Below, piece by piece: positions 47,291-56,608 of a stretch of 64,000 nucleotides of DNA. A model generated the notes under the pieces. That model searched no databases. It worked only from the letters and a program-made list of their open reading frames with translations, and was not told the origin of the DNA. The stretch spans positions 1-64,000 of the forward strand of contig NZ_BKZV01000007.1 in assembly GCF_008974285.1 (NCBI RefSeq), read 5' to 3'. This DNA is from Thermogemmatispora aurantia. GTDB taxonomy: Bacteria; Chloroflexota; Ktedonobacteria; Ktedonobacterales; Ktedonobacteraceae. The position numbers and the translations under genes are program-made. Numbering within the stretch: position 1 is the first letter of the stretch; the number at the start of each line of letters is the position of its first letter.

Positions 47291-48147
47291 CCTTGCTCCT
47301 CCTTCCCCTCCTTTTGGGAAACTGGACGCACCGTACCTAGGCGGCTCTGCTGCTCGCGGGCGTAGCGCTCACCCAGGTATGCTTCGATGACGCGCTGATC
47401 TGCTAACACCTGTTCGGGCGGTCCCTCGGCGATCTTGTTACCCTGGTGCAAGACCATGATGCGCTGCGATAGGCCCATGATCGCCTGCATCACATGCTCG
47501 ATGACCAGCACGGTCACCCCACTGGCGTGGATGGCCCGCATCAGGGCGATCGCTTGTTCCACCTCTGTGGGCGTCAGGCCGGCCATCACCTCGTCGAGCA
47601 GCAGCAGCTCTGGCTCCAGTGCTAGAGCGCGTGCCAACTCCAGCCGCTTGCGATCAGCAACCGTGAGCTGATCCGCCCTGAAGTGAGCCTTGGCCGCCAG
47701 GCCGACGCGCTCCAGCACCGCCTCAGCAGCCTCGCGCGCCGCGGCCTGTGTCAGGCCACGGCGTCCGAAGAGGGCGCCGATCATCACGTTTTCGCGCACG
47801 CTCAGCCCCTTGAACGGCTGAGTCACCTGAAAAGTGCGGGCAATACCTAAGTAGGCCCGTCGGTGAGGGGGCAAGCGACTGATATCCAGACCGCGGTAGC
47901 GAATCTGTCCGCTGCTCAAGGGCAACGAGCCGCTGATTAGCCCGATCATCGTGGTCTTGCCGGCGCCATTGGGGCCAATAATGCCTACGATCTCGCCGCG
48001 TTGGACGGCAAAGTCGAGCTGCTTGACGGCGGGTAGCCCGTCGAAGAACTTGCTCACCCCCCGCAGCTCTAGCAATGGCTGAGGCCCCTGCTGGCTTCCT
48101 GCCTCGGCTGGCTCAGACGCCGTTGGCGGCGATAGCACGTCGGACAC
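47287..48147 (-). CDS. livG: Branched-chain amino acid ABC ATPase LivG
   Basis: 286 residues. Walker A GPNGAGKTTMIGLISG, signature-region LTVADRKRLELARAL (LivG lacks the canonical LSGGQ, as seen here), Walker B LLLLDEVMAGLTP. GTG start at 48147 with AAGGAG upstream, overlapping livM by 35 bp. Partner of LivF. Confidence 0.92.
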   Translation of the reverse strand: MSDVLSPPTASEPAEAGSQQGPQPLLELRGVSKFFDGLPAVKQLDFAVQRGEIVGIIGPNGAGKTTMIGLISGSLPLSSGQIRYRGLDISRLPPHRRAYLGIARTFQVTQPFKGLSVRENVMIGALFGRRGLTQAAAREAAEAVLERVGLAAKAHFRADQLTVADRKRLELARALALEPELLLLDEVMAGLTPTEVEQAIALMRAIHASGVTVLVIEHVMQAIMGLSQRIMVLHQGNKIAEGPPEQVLADQRVIEAYLGERYAREQQSRLGTVRPVSQKEGKEEQG

Positions 48148-49192
48148 GTCGCACTCCTTCCACCAGCAACTGCCGGCGGCTCATCCCAGGGGCCAGGGGT
48201 CGGAAAAACTCCTGTACGAGGCCCACCAGTCCCTGGGGAATGAAGATGGTGACAATCGCGATCGTCAGACCTAGCAACGAATTGTGGAACGTCGAGCCAC
48301 TGATCTGAAACTGGAACGAGAGTAGCTCGAAGAGAACGGCGCTGATGAGCGGGCCGAGCAGGGTTCCTGCCCCGCCGAGCACGGTCAGGAGAACCATCTC
48401 TACCGAAATGCCAACATCGAAGACTGTCGGGGGATCGAAGCCGGTCGACCAGTAGGCATAGAGGCCGCCGGCGAGCGCCGTGGGCACAGCGCTGAGGACA
48501 AAAGCTCCGATCTTATACCAGTAAGTTGGAATCCCCATTGCCTCGGCAGTCTCTTCGCTCTCGCGAATGGCGATCAGAGCGTAGCCAGGTTTGCTGCGCG
48601 CCAGATAAGCCGTCAGTAGGAAGCACGCCAGGGCTAGCAGCCAGAAAAGAAAGTAAAAGGCGGTGTCGGAGAGTGCTGGTAGAGGCAGCTCAACCTCGCC
48701 GCCGCTGCCTCCCAGGTTGCGAATGGCGACCAGCTCCCGCGTGGCTTCGGCGATCCCTAGCGTGGCGATAGCGAAATAGTGCCCGCGTAGGCGTAGAACA
48801 GGTAAGCCGAGCAAAAAAGCCAATAATCCGGCGACTACGGCTCCGGTCAGCACTCCGAGCCAGAACGGGCGGCCAGCCAGTATCAGCAGACCAGTGCTAT
48901 AGGCGCCAACGCCGAAGAAGAAAACGTTCCCAAAAGAGGCGTAGCCAGTGAAGCCGCCGAGAAAATTCCAGCTTTGAGCGAGGGCGGCGAACATCAAAAT
49001 CAAGGTCCAGGTGTGGAGCGTAGCGGCATCGCCGCTGAGCGGAATCAGGGCCGCCAGCGCCAGGATGATCAGACCTGTCAACAGCGACCAGGGCCAGCGG
49101 GTGCCTGGTTTGGGCTGAGCTGGCCGCTGCTCTGCACCCGGCTCAGCGGTAGCCGTGGATGAGGTTGAGGGCTTATGCCAGGACCCAAACAT
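48113..49192 (-). CDS. livM: Branched-chain amino acid ABC permease LivM
   Basis: About 359 residues from ATG 49192, chosen for GGAAGGAGAAGG upstream over starts at 49234/49225. A cytoplasmic Ser/Thr/Pro-rich leader precedes about 8-9 membrane segments; NFLGGFTGYASFGNVFFFGVGAY and GGAGTLLGPLISAVLFELL are LivM hallmarks. Forms the channel with LivH. Confidence 0.92.
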   Translation of the reverse strand: MFGSWHKPSTSSTATAEPGAEQRPAQPKPGTRWPWSLLTGLIILALAALIPLSGDAATLHTWTLILMFAALAQSWNFLGGFTGYASFGNVFFFGVGAYSTGLLILAGRPFWLGVLTGAVVAGLLAFLLGLPVLRLRGHYFAIATLGIAEATRELVAIRNLGGSGGEVELPLPALSDTAFYFLFWLLALACFLLTAYLARSKPGYALIAIRESEETAEAMGIPTYWYKIGAFVLSAVPTALAGGLYAYWSTGFDPPTVFDVGISVEMVLLTVLGGAGTLLGPLISAVLFELLSFQFQISGSTFHNSLLGLTIAIVTIFIPQGLVGLVQEFFRPLAPGMSRRQLLVEGVRRVRRAIAANGV

Positions 49193-49234
49193 AGGGCCTT
49201 CTCCTTCCGGTCTTTGGCCGACCATCAGCGTCAT

Positions 49235-50107
49235 TCAAGCGTAGAATGCCTTGCCCAAAATACCGCGCGGACGGAAGATCAGCACCAGGACCATCAGGGC
49301 GAAGGCAATGGCGTCGTCATAGCCGGGACCAATGCCAGGCAGCAAAGGAACCACCGTTTCGGCCAGACCAAAGACTAGCCCACCAGCCAAGGCCCCCCAG
49401 GGGGTTCCTAACCCGCCGAGCACGACGATGACGAAGGCTCGCAGCGTGAAAACTCCTCCTTGCGAAGGATCAAAGGGGTACAGTTCAACCAGCATGGCCC
49501 CTGCCGCACCGGCCAGAGCCGCCCCCAGGCCGAAGGTGAGCGCGTAGATGCGATCAATGCGAATGCCCATCAGGCGTGCTGCATCGCGGTCCATACCGGT
49601 GGCCAGGATAGCGTTCCCGGTGCGAGTACGTTGTAGAAAGAGGCTCAGGGCAGCCGTCAGCAGCACAGCGATCAGCGCGGCGAGCAGACGGTCAAAGGGA
49701 ATATGCAGCGTCCCTAGCGTCAGGCCGAAGCCGCTGTAAGCCGTATTAATCGAGCGCCGATCGCTAGTGAACAGGAGCTGTACCACATCGGCAATGAGCA
49801 AATCGAGACCGAAAGTGAGCAGGAATGTCACCAGAAAAGGTGCACGAATAACGCGATTAATGGCCACATATTGCACGACCCAGCCCAGGCAGAAGAGCAG
49901 CAGCATAGTTAAGGGGAGGCCGAGGAAAGGATCGATGTGCAGCTGGGTAAAGGCCCAGTAAGCAGTATAGGCTCCGACCAGGATGAATGCGCCGTGGGCA
50001 AGATTGACAATATTCATGATCCCCCACACCAGCGAAAAGCCCAAGGCTACCGCGGCGTAGAGACTGCCCAACAGCAGCCAGTTCACAATCACCTGCGCAA
50101 TCAGCAT
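49235..50107 (-). CDS. livH: Branched-chain amino acid ABC permease LivH
   Basis: About 290 residues from ATG 50107 (AGAGGT upstream), the normal length for LivH; longer starts add an unlikely leader. Membrane protein with LGFSLVWGIMNIVNLAHGAF and VLGGLGTPWGALAGGLVFGL, typical of the family. Lies between the substrate-binding protein gene and livM. Confidence 0.92.
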   Translation of the reverse strand: MLIAQVIVNWLLLGSLYAAVALGFSLVWGIMNIVNLAHGAFILVGAYTAYWAFTQLHIDPFLGLPLTMLLLFCLGWVVQYVAINRVIRAPFLVTFLLTFGLDLLIADVVQLLFTSDRRSINTAYSGFGLTLGTLHIPFDRLLAALIAVLLTAALSLFLQRTRTGNAILATGMDRDAARLMGIRIDRIYALTFGLGAALAGAAGAMLVELYPFDPSQGGVFTLRAFVIVVLGGLGTPWGALAGGLVFGLAETVVPLLPGIGPGYDDAIAFALMVLVLIFRPRGILGKAFYA

Positions 50108-50251
50108 CGCGGATACCTCTCTGTGAAAGGGAAGCCTGCGCACAGGCAGGCTTCTGACCGCTAAAACCAGCATTACTCCGGCCCTCACTGACCTGTCGTG
50201 TCGTGGCGGGTCAGTGGCCTTCTTCTTGCTCGAGCGAGCCGATGAACAATG

Positions 50252-51586
50252 CTAGCGCTGGGATAGAGGAGGAGTTGGATAAAGCAGCTGTGCGTTAGCG
50301 ATCTCCTTGGGATAGACGGTCACCACCTGGCCATTCTGGATCTGGATGGTCGCCATCGGCTTAAACGTATTGGCTCCGGTAGCATCGAAGCGAATGACGC
50401 CATAGAAGGTCGTAATATTGAGCCGAGCCAGGGCGTCGCGCACCTTCTGAGGGTCGATCGAACCGGCGTTCTGGATGGCATACTGGAAGGCCAGACCAGC
50501 AGCGGTGGACTCGGCAGACTGATAGGATGGCTCGTGACCAAAGGTCTGCTTGTAAATCCGCTCGTAGTTGGCTGGAGTACCAAAGAAATCGATGCCCTGA
50601 TAGCGCTCTTGGGGAGTCCACTGTGAAGATCCCAAGACGTAGTTGGCATCGGGGCCGAGCGAAGTGATAAAGTCAGGGGTAGCAGGTCCGACTGTAAAGG
50701 CATAGAGCTTGGCATTGATGTTGAGCTGCTTGCACTCTTTCATGGTCGTCACGGCTTCGCTTTCGTGACCCGAGCCAAGCAGCATATCGGGGACGCCTCC
50801 GTGGGCCGAAGTTTTCAAGGCTGTCAGTACTCCTGTCAGATCAGTAGCCCCCGATGGGTAGGTCTGATAGTAAACGACCTCCATGCCGTGACTGCTGGCG
50901 AAGTCGCGGGCGGCAGTAGCCACCTCCTCAGAGAAAGAGTCGTTGGCTGAAATGATGGCCACAGTCTGCGGGGGGGTAGGCAGGCTCAGGGCTGCTTCCA
51001 ACATGACCTTGGCGTACTCCGAGGCCGGGCTGAGTACGCCGAAGATGTAGTGAAAACCGCGAGAGAAAATCGCTTTGGCTGCGCCATTGGCCTCAACCAT
51101 TGGGATCTTGTAGCGTTCAGCAATGGCTTCGTCCTGCAGGGTGGCTGATGTGCCGTAGGGGCCGAGGAGGAAATTGACTTTATCGGCAGTAATCAGTTGC
51201 TGAGTGAGCTGAGCACTCCTGGTAGGGCTGCTGCCATCATCATAGTACTTGAGCGCAACCTGGTAGGTGGTGTTCCCCACTTTAATGCCGCCGTGGGCAT
51301 TGACCTCTTTGACCCAAAGCTGGTAGCCTTCCAGGGTAAGATGACCTTCGGTCGCGGTGGACCCCGTGAGCGAAATCGGGGCGCCGAAGAGCAGCGTATT
51401 GCTACTGCTCGCTGTTCCACCGCAGGCCAGCAGCCCTGTCGAGCAGAAGAGGATGAGGAGTAGCGAGAGGAGAATTATCGGCAGCGACAAATGCGTTGCG
51501 CTGCTCCGGGACTGGAAAGACGAGTCGTGTCCCGTGTGCGCAAGATGGCGACGCGGGAGGTGGAGGTAGCTGAAAAGGTGAATCAT
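50252..51586 (-). CDS. ABC substrate-binding lipoprotein (LivK type)
   Basis: About 444 residues from ATG 51586, with GGGGGGAGAAG upstream. A long N-region, then membrane segment SLPIILLSLLLILFCSTG and lipobox LLAC, so it should be lipid-anchored. The mature part is a type I periplasmic-binding fold (LLFGAPISLTGSTATEGHLT, GGIKVGNTTYQVALKYYDDG, LLGPYGTSATLQDEAIAERY) of the branched-chain amino acid/amide class. The actual ligand is unknown. Confidence 0.92.
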   Translation of the reverse strand: MIHLFSYLHLPRRHLAHTGHDSSFQSRSSATHLSLPIILLSLLLILFCSTGLLACGGTASSSNTLLFGAPISLTGSTATEGHLTLEGYQLWVKEVNAHGGIKVGNTTYQVALKYYDDGSSPTRSAQLTQQLITADKVNFLLGPYGTSATLQDEAIAERYKIPMVEANGAAKAIFSRGFHYIFGVLSPASEYAKVMLEAALSLPTPPQTVAIISANDSFSEEVATAARDFASSHGMEVVYYQTYPSGATDLTGVLTALKTSAHGGVPDMLLGSGHESEAVTTMKECKQLNINAKLYAFTVGPATPDFITSLGPDANYVLGSSQWTPQERYQGIDFFGTPANYERIYKQTFGHEPSYQSAESTAAGLAFQYAIQNAGSIDPQKVRDALARLNITTFYGVIRFDATGANTFKPMATIQIQNGQVVTVYPKEIANAQLLYPTPPLSQR

Positions 51587-52009
51587 GGCTTCTCCCCCCA
51601 TCGTTGGGTTCTCCGGGTGGCGCTGTAGCTGTTAACACCGGCGTAACGAGATGACTGGCGCTGCGCCTGGCCCGAGGCAGGGCGCGAAGAGCACGAGATG
51701 GAGCAGGGATCACGCTGTCACACAGCACGGCCAGCAGTCTTTGCCTGACCTCCCTTCCAGGGCTGCTCGCAACGGCGACGCCTGGCGTGGGCGCTGTCTC
51801 CTTTGCTTCGCTTCACTACCTGTCCATCTCTGCAATGCATCGTTGCGCTGGTCAAATAGATTGAACAATTTCTATTATAATAGGTCAAACAGGGAGCGGT
51901 AAACTGTTGACAGGCCAGCATTAAGCGTTTGGCTGCTCATCCATACTCAACTCGCCGAACAGGGCCTGTGATTAGCCGATGCTGCCTGCAAGCGAAGAGG
52001 AGGAATGGT
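51587..52009. other. Divergent intergenic: liv operon and cobS
   Basis: About 420 bp. An AT-rich stretch holds the palindrome CTATTATAATAG (about 51873-51884), giving a perfect TATAAT on each strand, flanked by a direct repeat of GGTCAAA. A matching -35 is weak on either side. No cobalamin riboswitch core (GCCACTG) seen before cobS. Confidence 0.5.
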
Positions 52010-52861
52010 ATGCGTATGCGCTCTGATGATTCCCAGACCAGTCTGGCCTTACAGGCCATTTGGAGACCGTGGACCCGGCTGGGTCGCTTCTGTCGTAATC
52101 AATATGCTGAGCTTGTCGCAGCGGTTCTGTTTCTGACCATCTTGCCGTTACCTGGGAGGCGCCTCTTAGCAAGCAGCGAAGAGGGAAGCGCTGTGCCGAT
52201 TGTGGGGAGCGTCTATTACCCTCTCGTTGGCCTCATCCTCGGGGCGATCCTTTGTGTGTTCGCCGTCTTGTTCACCGCACGTGTTCCCGCGCTTGTCCTG
52301 GCAGCTCTGCTGGTCCTTGTCGAGATCACCTTCACGGGCGGCCTGCACCTGGATGGTGTCATGGACAGCTGCGATGGCCTCTTTGGGGGCTTCGGACGCG
52401 AGCGTCGCCTGGAGATCATGCACGATAGTCGTGTTGGAAGTTTTGGAGTTCTGGGTGCTGTGACGCTATTACTGCTGCGTTTCACTATCCTGGCCAGTCT
52501 CCCCTTCTGGAGTCTGCTGGCTGCGCTCCTGGTCGCGCCGACCCTGGGGCGCTGGGCAATGGTGCTGGCTGGTGGTCTCTTCCCGGCGGCGCGCCCTGAT
52601 GGGCTGGGGGCGGCCTTCCATCAAGCTGTGACCCTGCGGCGTCTTCTGTTGGCTGGTCTCAGCAGTGCGTTAATGGCCCTCCTCTTCGCTCACCTCATTG
52701 GCCTCTTTGTCTGGCTACTGAGCAATCTCCTGGTCGTTGGCCTGGGCGTAGCCGTGACACGCTCGCTTGGCGGCCTGACGGGTGACGTTTGTGGGGCCTT
52801 GGGCGAGATCTGCGAGGTGTGCGCCTTGCTGCTCTTTCTACTGATGCATGTCTCTCTTTAG
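52010..52861 (+). CDS. cobS: Adenosylcobinamide-GDP ribazoletransferase
   Basis: About 283 residues from ATG 52010, chosen for GAGGAGG upstream. Integral membrane protein with the CobS motif GGLHLDGVMDSCDGLFGG followed by RLEIMHDSRVGSFG, which binds metal and substrate. Joins adenosylcobinamide-GDP to alpha-ribazole (phosphate) in the last stage of vitamin B12 assembly. Ends 24 bp before cobU starts. Confidence 0.94.
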   Translation: MRMRSDDSQTSLALQAIWRPWTRLGRFCRNQYAELVAAVLFLTILPLPGRRLLASSEEGSAVPIVGSVYYPLVGLILGAILCVFAVLFTARVPALVLAALLVLVEITFTGGLHLDGVMDSCDGLFGGFGRERRLEIMHDSRVGSFGVLGAVTLLLLRFTILASLPFWSLLAALLVAPTLGRWAMVLAGGLFPAARPDGLGAAFHQAVTLRRLLLAGLSSALMALLFAHLIGLFVWLLSNLLVVGLGVAVTRSLGGLTGDVCGALGEICEVCALLLFLLMHVSL

Positions 52862-52885
52862 ATGAAGGTCAGGAGTGAGCTTCAC

Positions 52886-53533
52886 ATGAACGGAGAGAAA
52901 ACAGGATCTGGAGCTGTCGTTGCCCAGTTGACATTTATCCTGGGAGGGGCACGCAGCGGCAAAAGCCGCTTTGCCCTGCGCCTGGCCGCGGCTAGCAAGC
53001 GGCGTGTAGCTTTTATTGCCACCGCGACAGCCAGCGATCAGGAGATGGCTGAGCGCATCCGACGACATCGAGCCGAGCGTCCTGGGGACTGGTACACCTT
53101 TGAAGAACCGTTACGGTTGGAGTGGGCCGTTCATCAAGCAGCCAAAGTTGCTGATGTGCTCCTGCTCGATTGCCTGACGCTCTGGCTGAGCAACCTGTTG
53201 CAAGCCCATGAGCAAGCAGAGCCAGAGATGGCGGCGATCAGTCCCGAGCGAGAGGCCCAGGTCCTGGGAGAAGTTGAGCGCCTTCTGCAGGCGGCCCGCG
53301 CCTTACGATCTGATCAACAGCTCATCGTCGTCTCTAACGAAGTGGGGTTAGGCATCGTGCCGCTCTCTCCCCTGGGACGAGGTTACCGCGACCTGCTAGG
53401 GCTGGTCAATCAGCGCCTGGCCCGGGCCGCCGCGAGGGCCTATTTCCTCATCGCCGGCCTTCCCCTTGACCTCAAGCGCTGGAGAACTGAGGGCCTAGAG
53501 GCCGTTCTCGATAACGAGCAGTCCGGCCTCTAG
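52886..53533 (+). CDS. cobU: Cobinamide kinase/guanylyltransferase
   Basis: About 215 residues from ATG 52886 with AGGAG upstream; ATG 52862 directly abuts the cobS stop but has no such site. P-loop GGARSGKSRFALRL, then IRRHRAERPGDWYTFEEPL with the guanylated His region, and LLLDCLTLWLSNLL. Phosphorylates adenosylcobinamide and transfers GMP to it. Works just before CobS, next to it in the operon. Confidence 0.95.
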   Translation: MNGEKTGSGAVVAQLTFILGGARSGKSRFALRLAAASKRRVAFIATATASDQEMAERIRRHRAERPGDWYTFEEPLRLEWAVHQAAKVADVLLLDCLTLWLSNLLQAHEQAEPEMAAISPEREAQVLGEVERLLQAARALRSDQQLIVVSNEVGLGIVPLSPLGRGYRDLLGLVNQRLARAAARAYFLIAGLPLDLKRWRTEGLEAVLDNEQSGL

Positions 53534-53606
53534 CCTCGTCTCTCGCTGGCTGGTAGCTGGTAGATGAACGAAGGAGAGTCGAGCCGGCAGCGGTACTGAA
53601 GAAGGC

Positions 53607-54791
53607 TCAGGCTGGCCTGGCTGCCCGCCGCAACTGGCGACTGGCGATTATGAAGAAAGGGATGGCCAGTAGCTCGGCCAGCAAGCAGAAGGTGATAGCG
53701 AGCGGCAGTGCCACGCTGTAGAGCAGACCGATCAGGGCGCTGCCGAGGAACCAGCAGATACCGTAGCCGGCGGTGAAGATGCCATAGGCGGAGGCACGGC
53801 GTTGACCAGGTACCATTAAGGCCACGGCGGCGGGAATAAGCGACTCGTGGACACCCATGCCGAGGCCCCAGACGACCACTCCGAGCAGGGCCAGCCAGAA
53901 GCCTCCCAGGAAAACCAGCGGTGCAAACAAAGCTGCCAGAACTGTCAAAGGAATCAGAATGCCCATCCCCAGACGATCGAAGAGTCGTCCACACAGGAGC
54001 GATCCTAAGCCGCTACTTCCCATCGCAATGGCATAAAAGACTGGGACCAGCGTGGAGGGCACGCTGGAGACACGGGCGAAATGATAGGCTATCAGAGGGA
54101 AATCGGCGAAACCGGCGGCCACCAGAACGGCCCCGACCAGATAGACCCAGTACGTAGCTGGCAGCGCTTGGGGGGTGGCCACCTGGGGGGCGGGGGCCAG
54201 CTCGTGAGGACGAGGGTAGAGCAGACGAGCAAGCAAAAGAAGCAGCAAGGTTAACGCAGCACTGACTGCCAGCGAAGCAAAGGCCAGGCGGTAGTTCCCC
54301 CGCCAGGCCAGTACCGCAGCTACAGCGAGTGGCCCCAGCAAGGCCCCAAACTGATCGAGGGCCTCGTGAAAACCGAAAGCCCAGCCATAGCCCATCTCAT
54401 GAGCGGCCTGCGACAGCATGACATCTCGCGGTGGATTGCGGATCGCCTTGCCGGCTCGTTCGAGGATGATCAATAAGGCGGCCAATGGCCAGCTACCCGC
54501 TACAGCCAGCAAGGGAACTGAGACCATCTGCACGACATAGCCCACAATTGTGACCGGCCAGTATTGGCCAGTGCGATCACTCAGAGGGCCAGAGACGAGA
54601 CGCAGGCCGTAGCCAAGTAGCTCACCCAGCCCGGTTACGACGCCGATCAAAGCCGCCCCAGCCCCGAGCAGCGCCAGATAGGGACCGAGGATGCCCCGGG
54701 CTCCTTCATAGGTGAAGTCCGCAAAGAAGCTCAATATACCGATCAACAGCACAAAGCGAAAGGCCGCTCTTTTGAGCGTCAGGCTACTCAT
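53607..54791 (-). CDS. MFS transporter
   Basis: 394 residues, 12 predicted membrane segments. Starts FRFVLLIGILSFFADFTYEGARG, followed by a loop-2 motif GPLSDRTGQYWP (MFS G-x3-D-R-x-G-R type), and a second-half repeat CGRLFDRLG. Substrate not predictable. Convergent with cobU (73-bp gap). May be in one transcript with the antiporter upstream, 246 bp away. Confidence 0.88.
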   Translation of the reverse strand: MSSLTLKRAAFRFVLLIGILSFFADFTYEGARGILGPYLALLGAGAALIGVVTGLGELLGYGLRLVSGPLSDRTGQYWPVTIVGYVVQMVSVPLLAVAGSWPLAALLIILERAGKAIRNPPRDVMLSQAAHEMGYGWAFGFHEALDQFGALLGPLAVAAVLAWRGNYRLAFASLAVSAALTLLLLLLARLLYPRPHELAPAPQVATPQALPATYWVYLVGAVLVAAGFADFPLIAYHFARVSSVPSTLVPVFYAIAMGSSGLGSLLCGRLFDRLGMGILIPLTVLAALFAPLVFLGGFWLALLGVVVWGLGMGVHESLIPAAVALMVPGQRRASAYGIFTAGYGICWFLGSALIGLLYSVALPLAITFCLLAELLAIPFFIIASRQLRRAARPA

Positions 54792-55037
54792 AATCAGCCT
54801 TTCTCCTCACCGGTTCACGGGGCGAGAATAATCGGTCGTTGTCAAAACGAAGTCTTTTGGCTCAGGGCACAACGGGAGTTGGGTAAAGTGACTACCGCCA
54901 TGCCGCTGCTCCTTATTCTATGCGTTCATACACCCACACAGGAAGAGGGGGAAAGACTCCTTGTCTCTCTTCTGATCCTGGTGGCCTCTTATCTGATCTT
55001 CAGCCACGGGTCTCATGCTCAGCCTCGACTAGCTCTA

Positions 55038-56185
55038 TTAGCGGATCATCCTCCGTGCGGGCAGAGCCTCATGCCGTGGCAAGAACCGGGTCTGAGCGAT
55101 GAGCGTCGGTACGAAAGCCGAAGGCACAACCACGGTCGCCAGCGCCGTATACTGTTCCTGCCCAATAATCTGGTGGGTTAAGCCATAGAGAGTCGCGATG
55201 CTCCCCAAAGTCAGGCCAGTGGACATGAGCAGCGTTGTGTAGGTTCCCTCGCGTGCCTGGAGCCTGAAGGCGTGGGCCAGAGGCCATACACCAGCGAACT
55301 TCGTGCCAAGCTTCATGCAGAAGAGGCTGAGAATCAAGAAGGCTCCGCTTATCAGTGCTGATAGCGGGATATACATACCGGCTTTCAAGAAGAAAAAGGG
55401 CGTCAGGAAGGCAAAGGCTATTGAGCGCAGCCGCTGCATCAGTGCGCGCTCGTGCTCAAAGAGGCCAGCCATTACCAACCCGATGAGATAGGCGGGCAAG
55501 GCCGCCTTGCTTCCAGCCAGACTGGCCAGGCCGCCAAGGGCGAAGAGCACGAGCCGCAAGAGCTTTACCTCGAACTCACTCACTCCTCCTCCCTGATGGA
55601 GAAAACTCCAGCTGGCAAATGCTGGCAGGCTCCAGAGTACGAGGGCAGTGACTGAGATGAAGGCCAGCATCCAGAGCGAGGAGCCGACAAAGAGTAGTCC
55701 CGAGGCCAGCACTGTTCCCAGGTCAGTCACAAAACAGGCTGCCAGAATGAGCTTGCCAATCTCGCCTCGATTGAGGCCCGTCTCGACCATCACCGCGTAC
55801 ATCACGGCTACGGATGTCGTTGAAAGAGCTATCCCGGCCCGCTCTGAGGCTTGCCAGCTCCAGTGGCTGATCAACAACGTGAAGGCAAAAGCCCCAGCGG
55901 GGGTACCATAAACGAGGTGCAGCCGATGAGCAGACTGGGCCCGAGATGACGACGAAAAACTGTCGGCTCGATTTCTGCTCCTGCTAGGAAGGCCAGCAAG
56001 ACCGAACCGAGGCTTGCCAGAAAGTCACTCCAGGCCGTCGAGTAGAGCAGATGGCTATTGCCGCCGATGACCCCCAGAACGATTTCCACCAGGCCAACAG
56101 CCAGGCCCGGGCGAATCGAGATCAAGCTGGCTAAGAGAGCCAGCGCCATCCAGATAGCCGCGATGAACCACAGGTTTTCCGACAC
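55038..56185 (-). pseudogene. Cation/H+ antiporter (CPA2/Kef-like), frameshifted
   Basis: GTG at 56185 (AGGAGGAGA just upstream) begins SENLWFIAAIWMALALLASL; this frame ends at about 55871 soon after TSFMVPPLGLL. The continuing sequence FAFTLLISHWSWQASERAGI lies in another frame and runs to 55038 with normal antiporter helices (STTSVAVMYAVMVE, FLTPFFFLKAGM). One extra base in the C4/G5 stretch at 55892-55903 would restore a single protein of about 380 residues. Either a real inactivation, a sequencing error in a homopolymer, or less likely recoding. The gene follows a fluoride riboswitch, so its role would be fluoride/cation tolerance. Confidence 0.85.
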
Positions 56186-56298
56186 TCTTCTCCTCCTGAT
56201 TGGCACAGAACCAGTGATTGCTGGCAAACAGACAGGGCCTGGGAGACGCAGACAGAGGAAGAAGAGAGTGGGGGAGAGGCTTCTCTGGCGGGAGAGAC

Positions 56299-56336
56299 AA
56301 AAAACCCCTGATTTGCGCCGCCAGGCGTAAATCAGG
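56299..56336 (-). terminator. Riboswitch-linked intrinsic terminator
   Basis: Minus strand: CCTGATTTACGCC pairs with GGCGCAAATCAGG around CTGG... loop (56336-56307), then GGGG and a T6 run (56304-56299). Its 5' arm overlaps the 3' pseudoknot strand of the fluoride aptamer, so the two folds exclude each other. Confidence 0.9.
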
Positions 56337-56425
56337 AGCCATCAGCAGTGCTGGTTGTCCTCTGCGGTTTCGCCACTTCGCTCGCTCAGCGCAAGTCAGG
56401 TGGCGCGGCGGACTCCATCGCCTTT
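56334..56425 (-). promoter_or_regulatory. Fluoride riboswitch (crcB motif)
   Basis: Minus strand has the two conserved blocks GGCGATGGAGTCCGCC (56422-56407) and CTGATGGCTCCT (56345-56334). GGAGUC in the first can pair fully with GGCUCC in the second, giving the aptamer pseudoknot. A terminator follows directly; fluoride binding should prevent it and switch on the antiporter gene at 56185. Fluoride aptamers are known upstream of crcB, CLC-F and Na+/H+ antiporter-type genes. Confidence 0.9.
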
Positions 56426-56470
56426 CCCATACTTTGCATGCAGCTGCTTGTTCTCTCAACTGCTTTGGTA

Positions 56471-56479
56471 ATTATACCA
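56471..56479 (-). promoter_or_regulatory. Extended -10 promoter for riboswitch transcript
   Basis: Minus strand TGGTATAAT: perfect TATAAT (56476-56471) with the TGn extension, no good -35. RNA would start near 56464, about 40 nt before the aptamer. Confidence 0.7.
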
Positions 56480-56608
56480 TAGCTTGCAAGAAGCGGGGGG
56501 AGATTTGCGATGTGGATAGCCGGCGGCCTATAATGAAAGGGCAGCTGCTCACGATGGAAGCAAGCGTTATCTTCCTTTCCCCTCAAACCTCATCTCTGGA
56601 GCAGAGCA

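Noticed and set aside
51587-52009. Cobalamin riboswitch before cobS
   Set aside because: No conserved B12-box core or plausible aptamer found.
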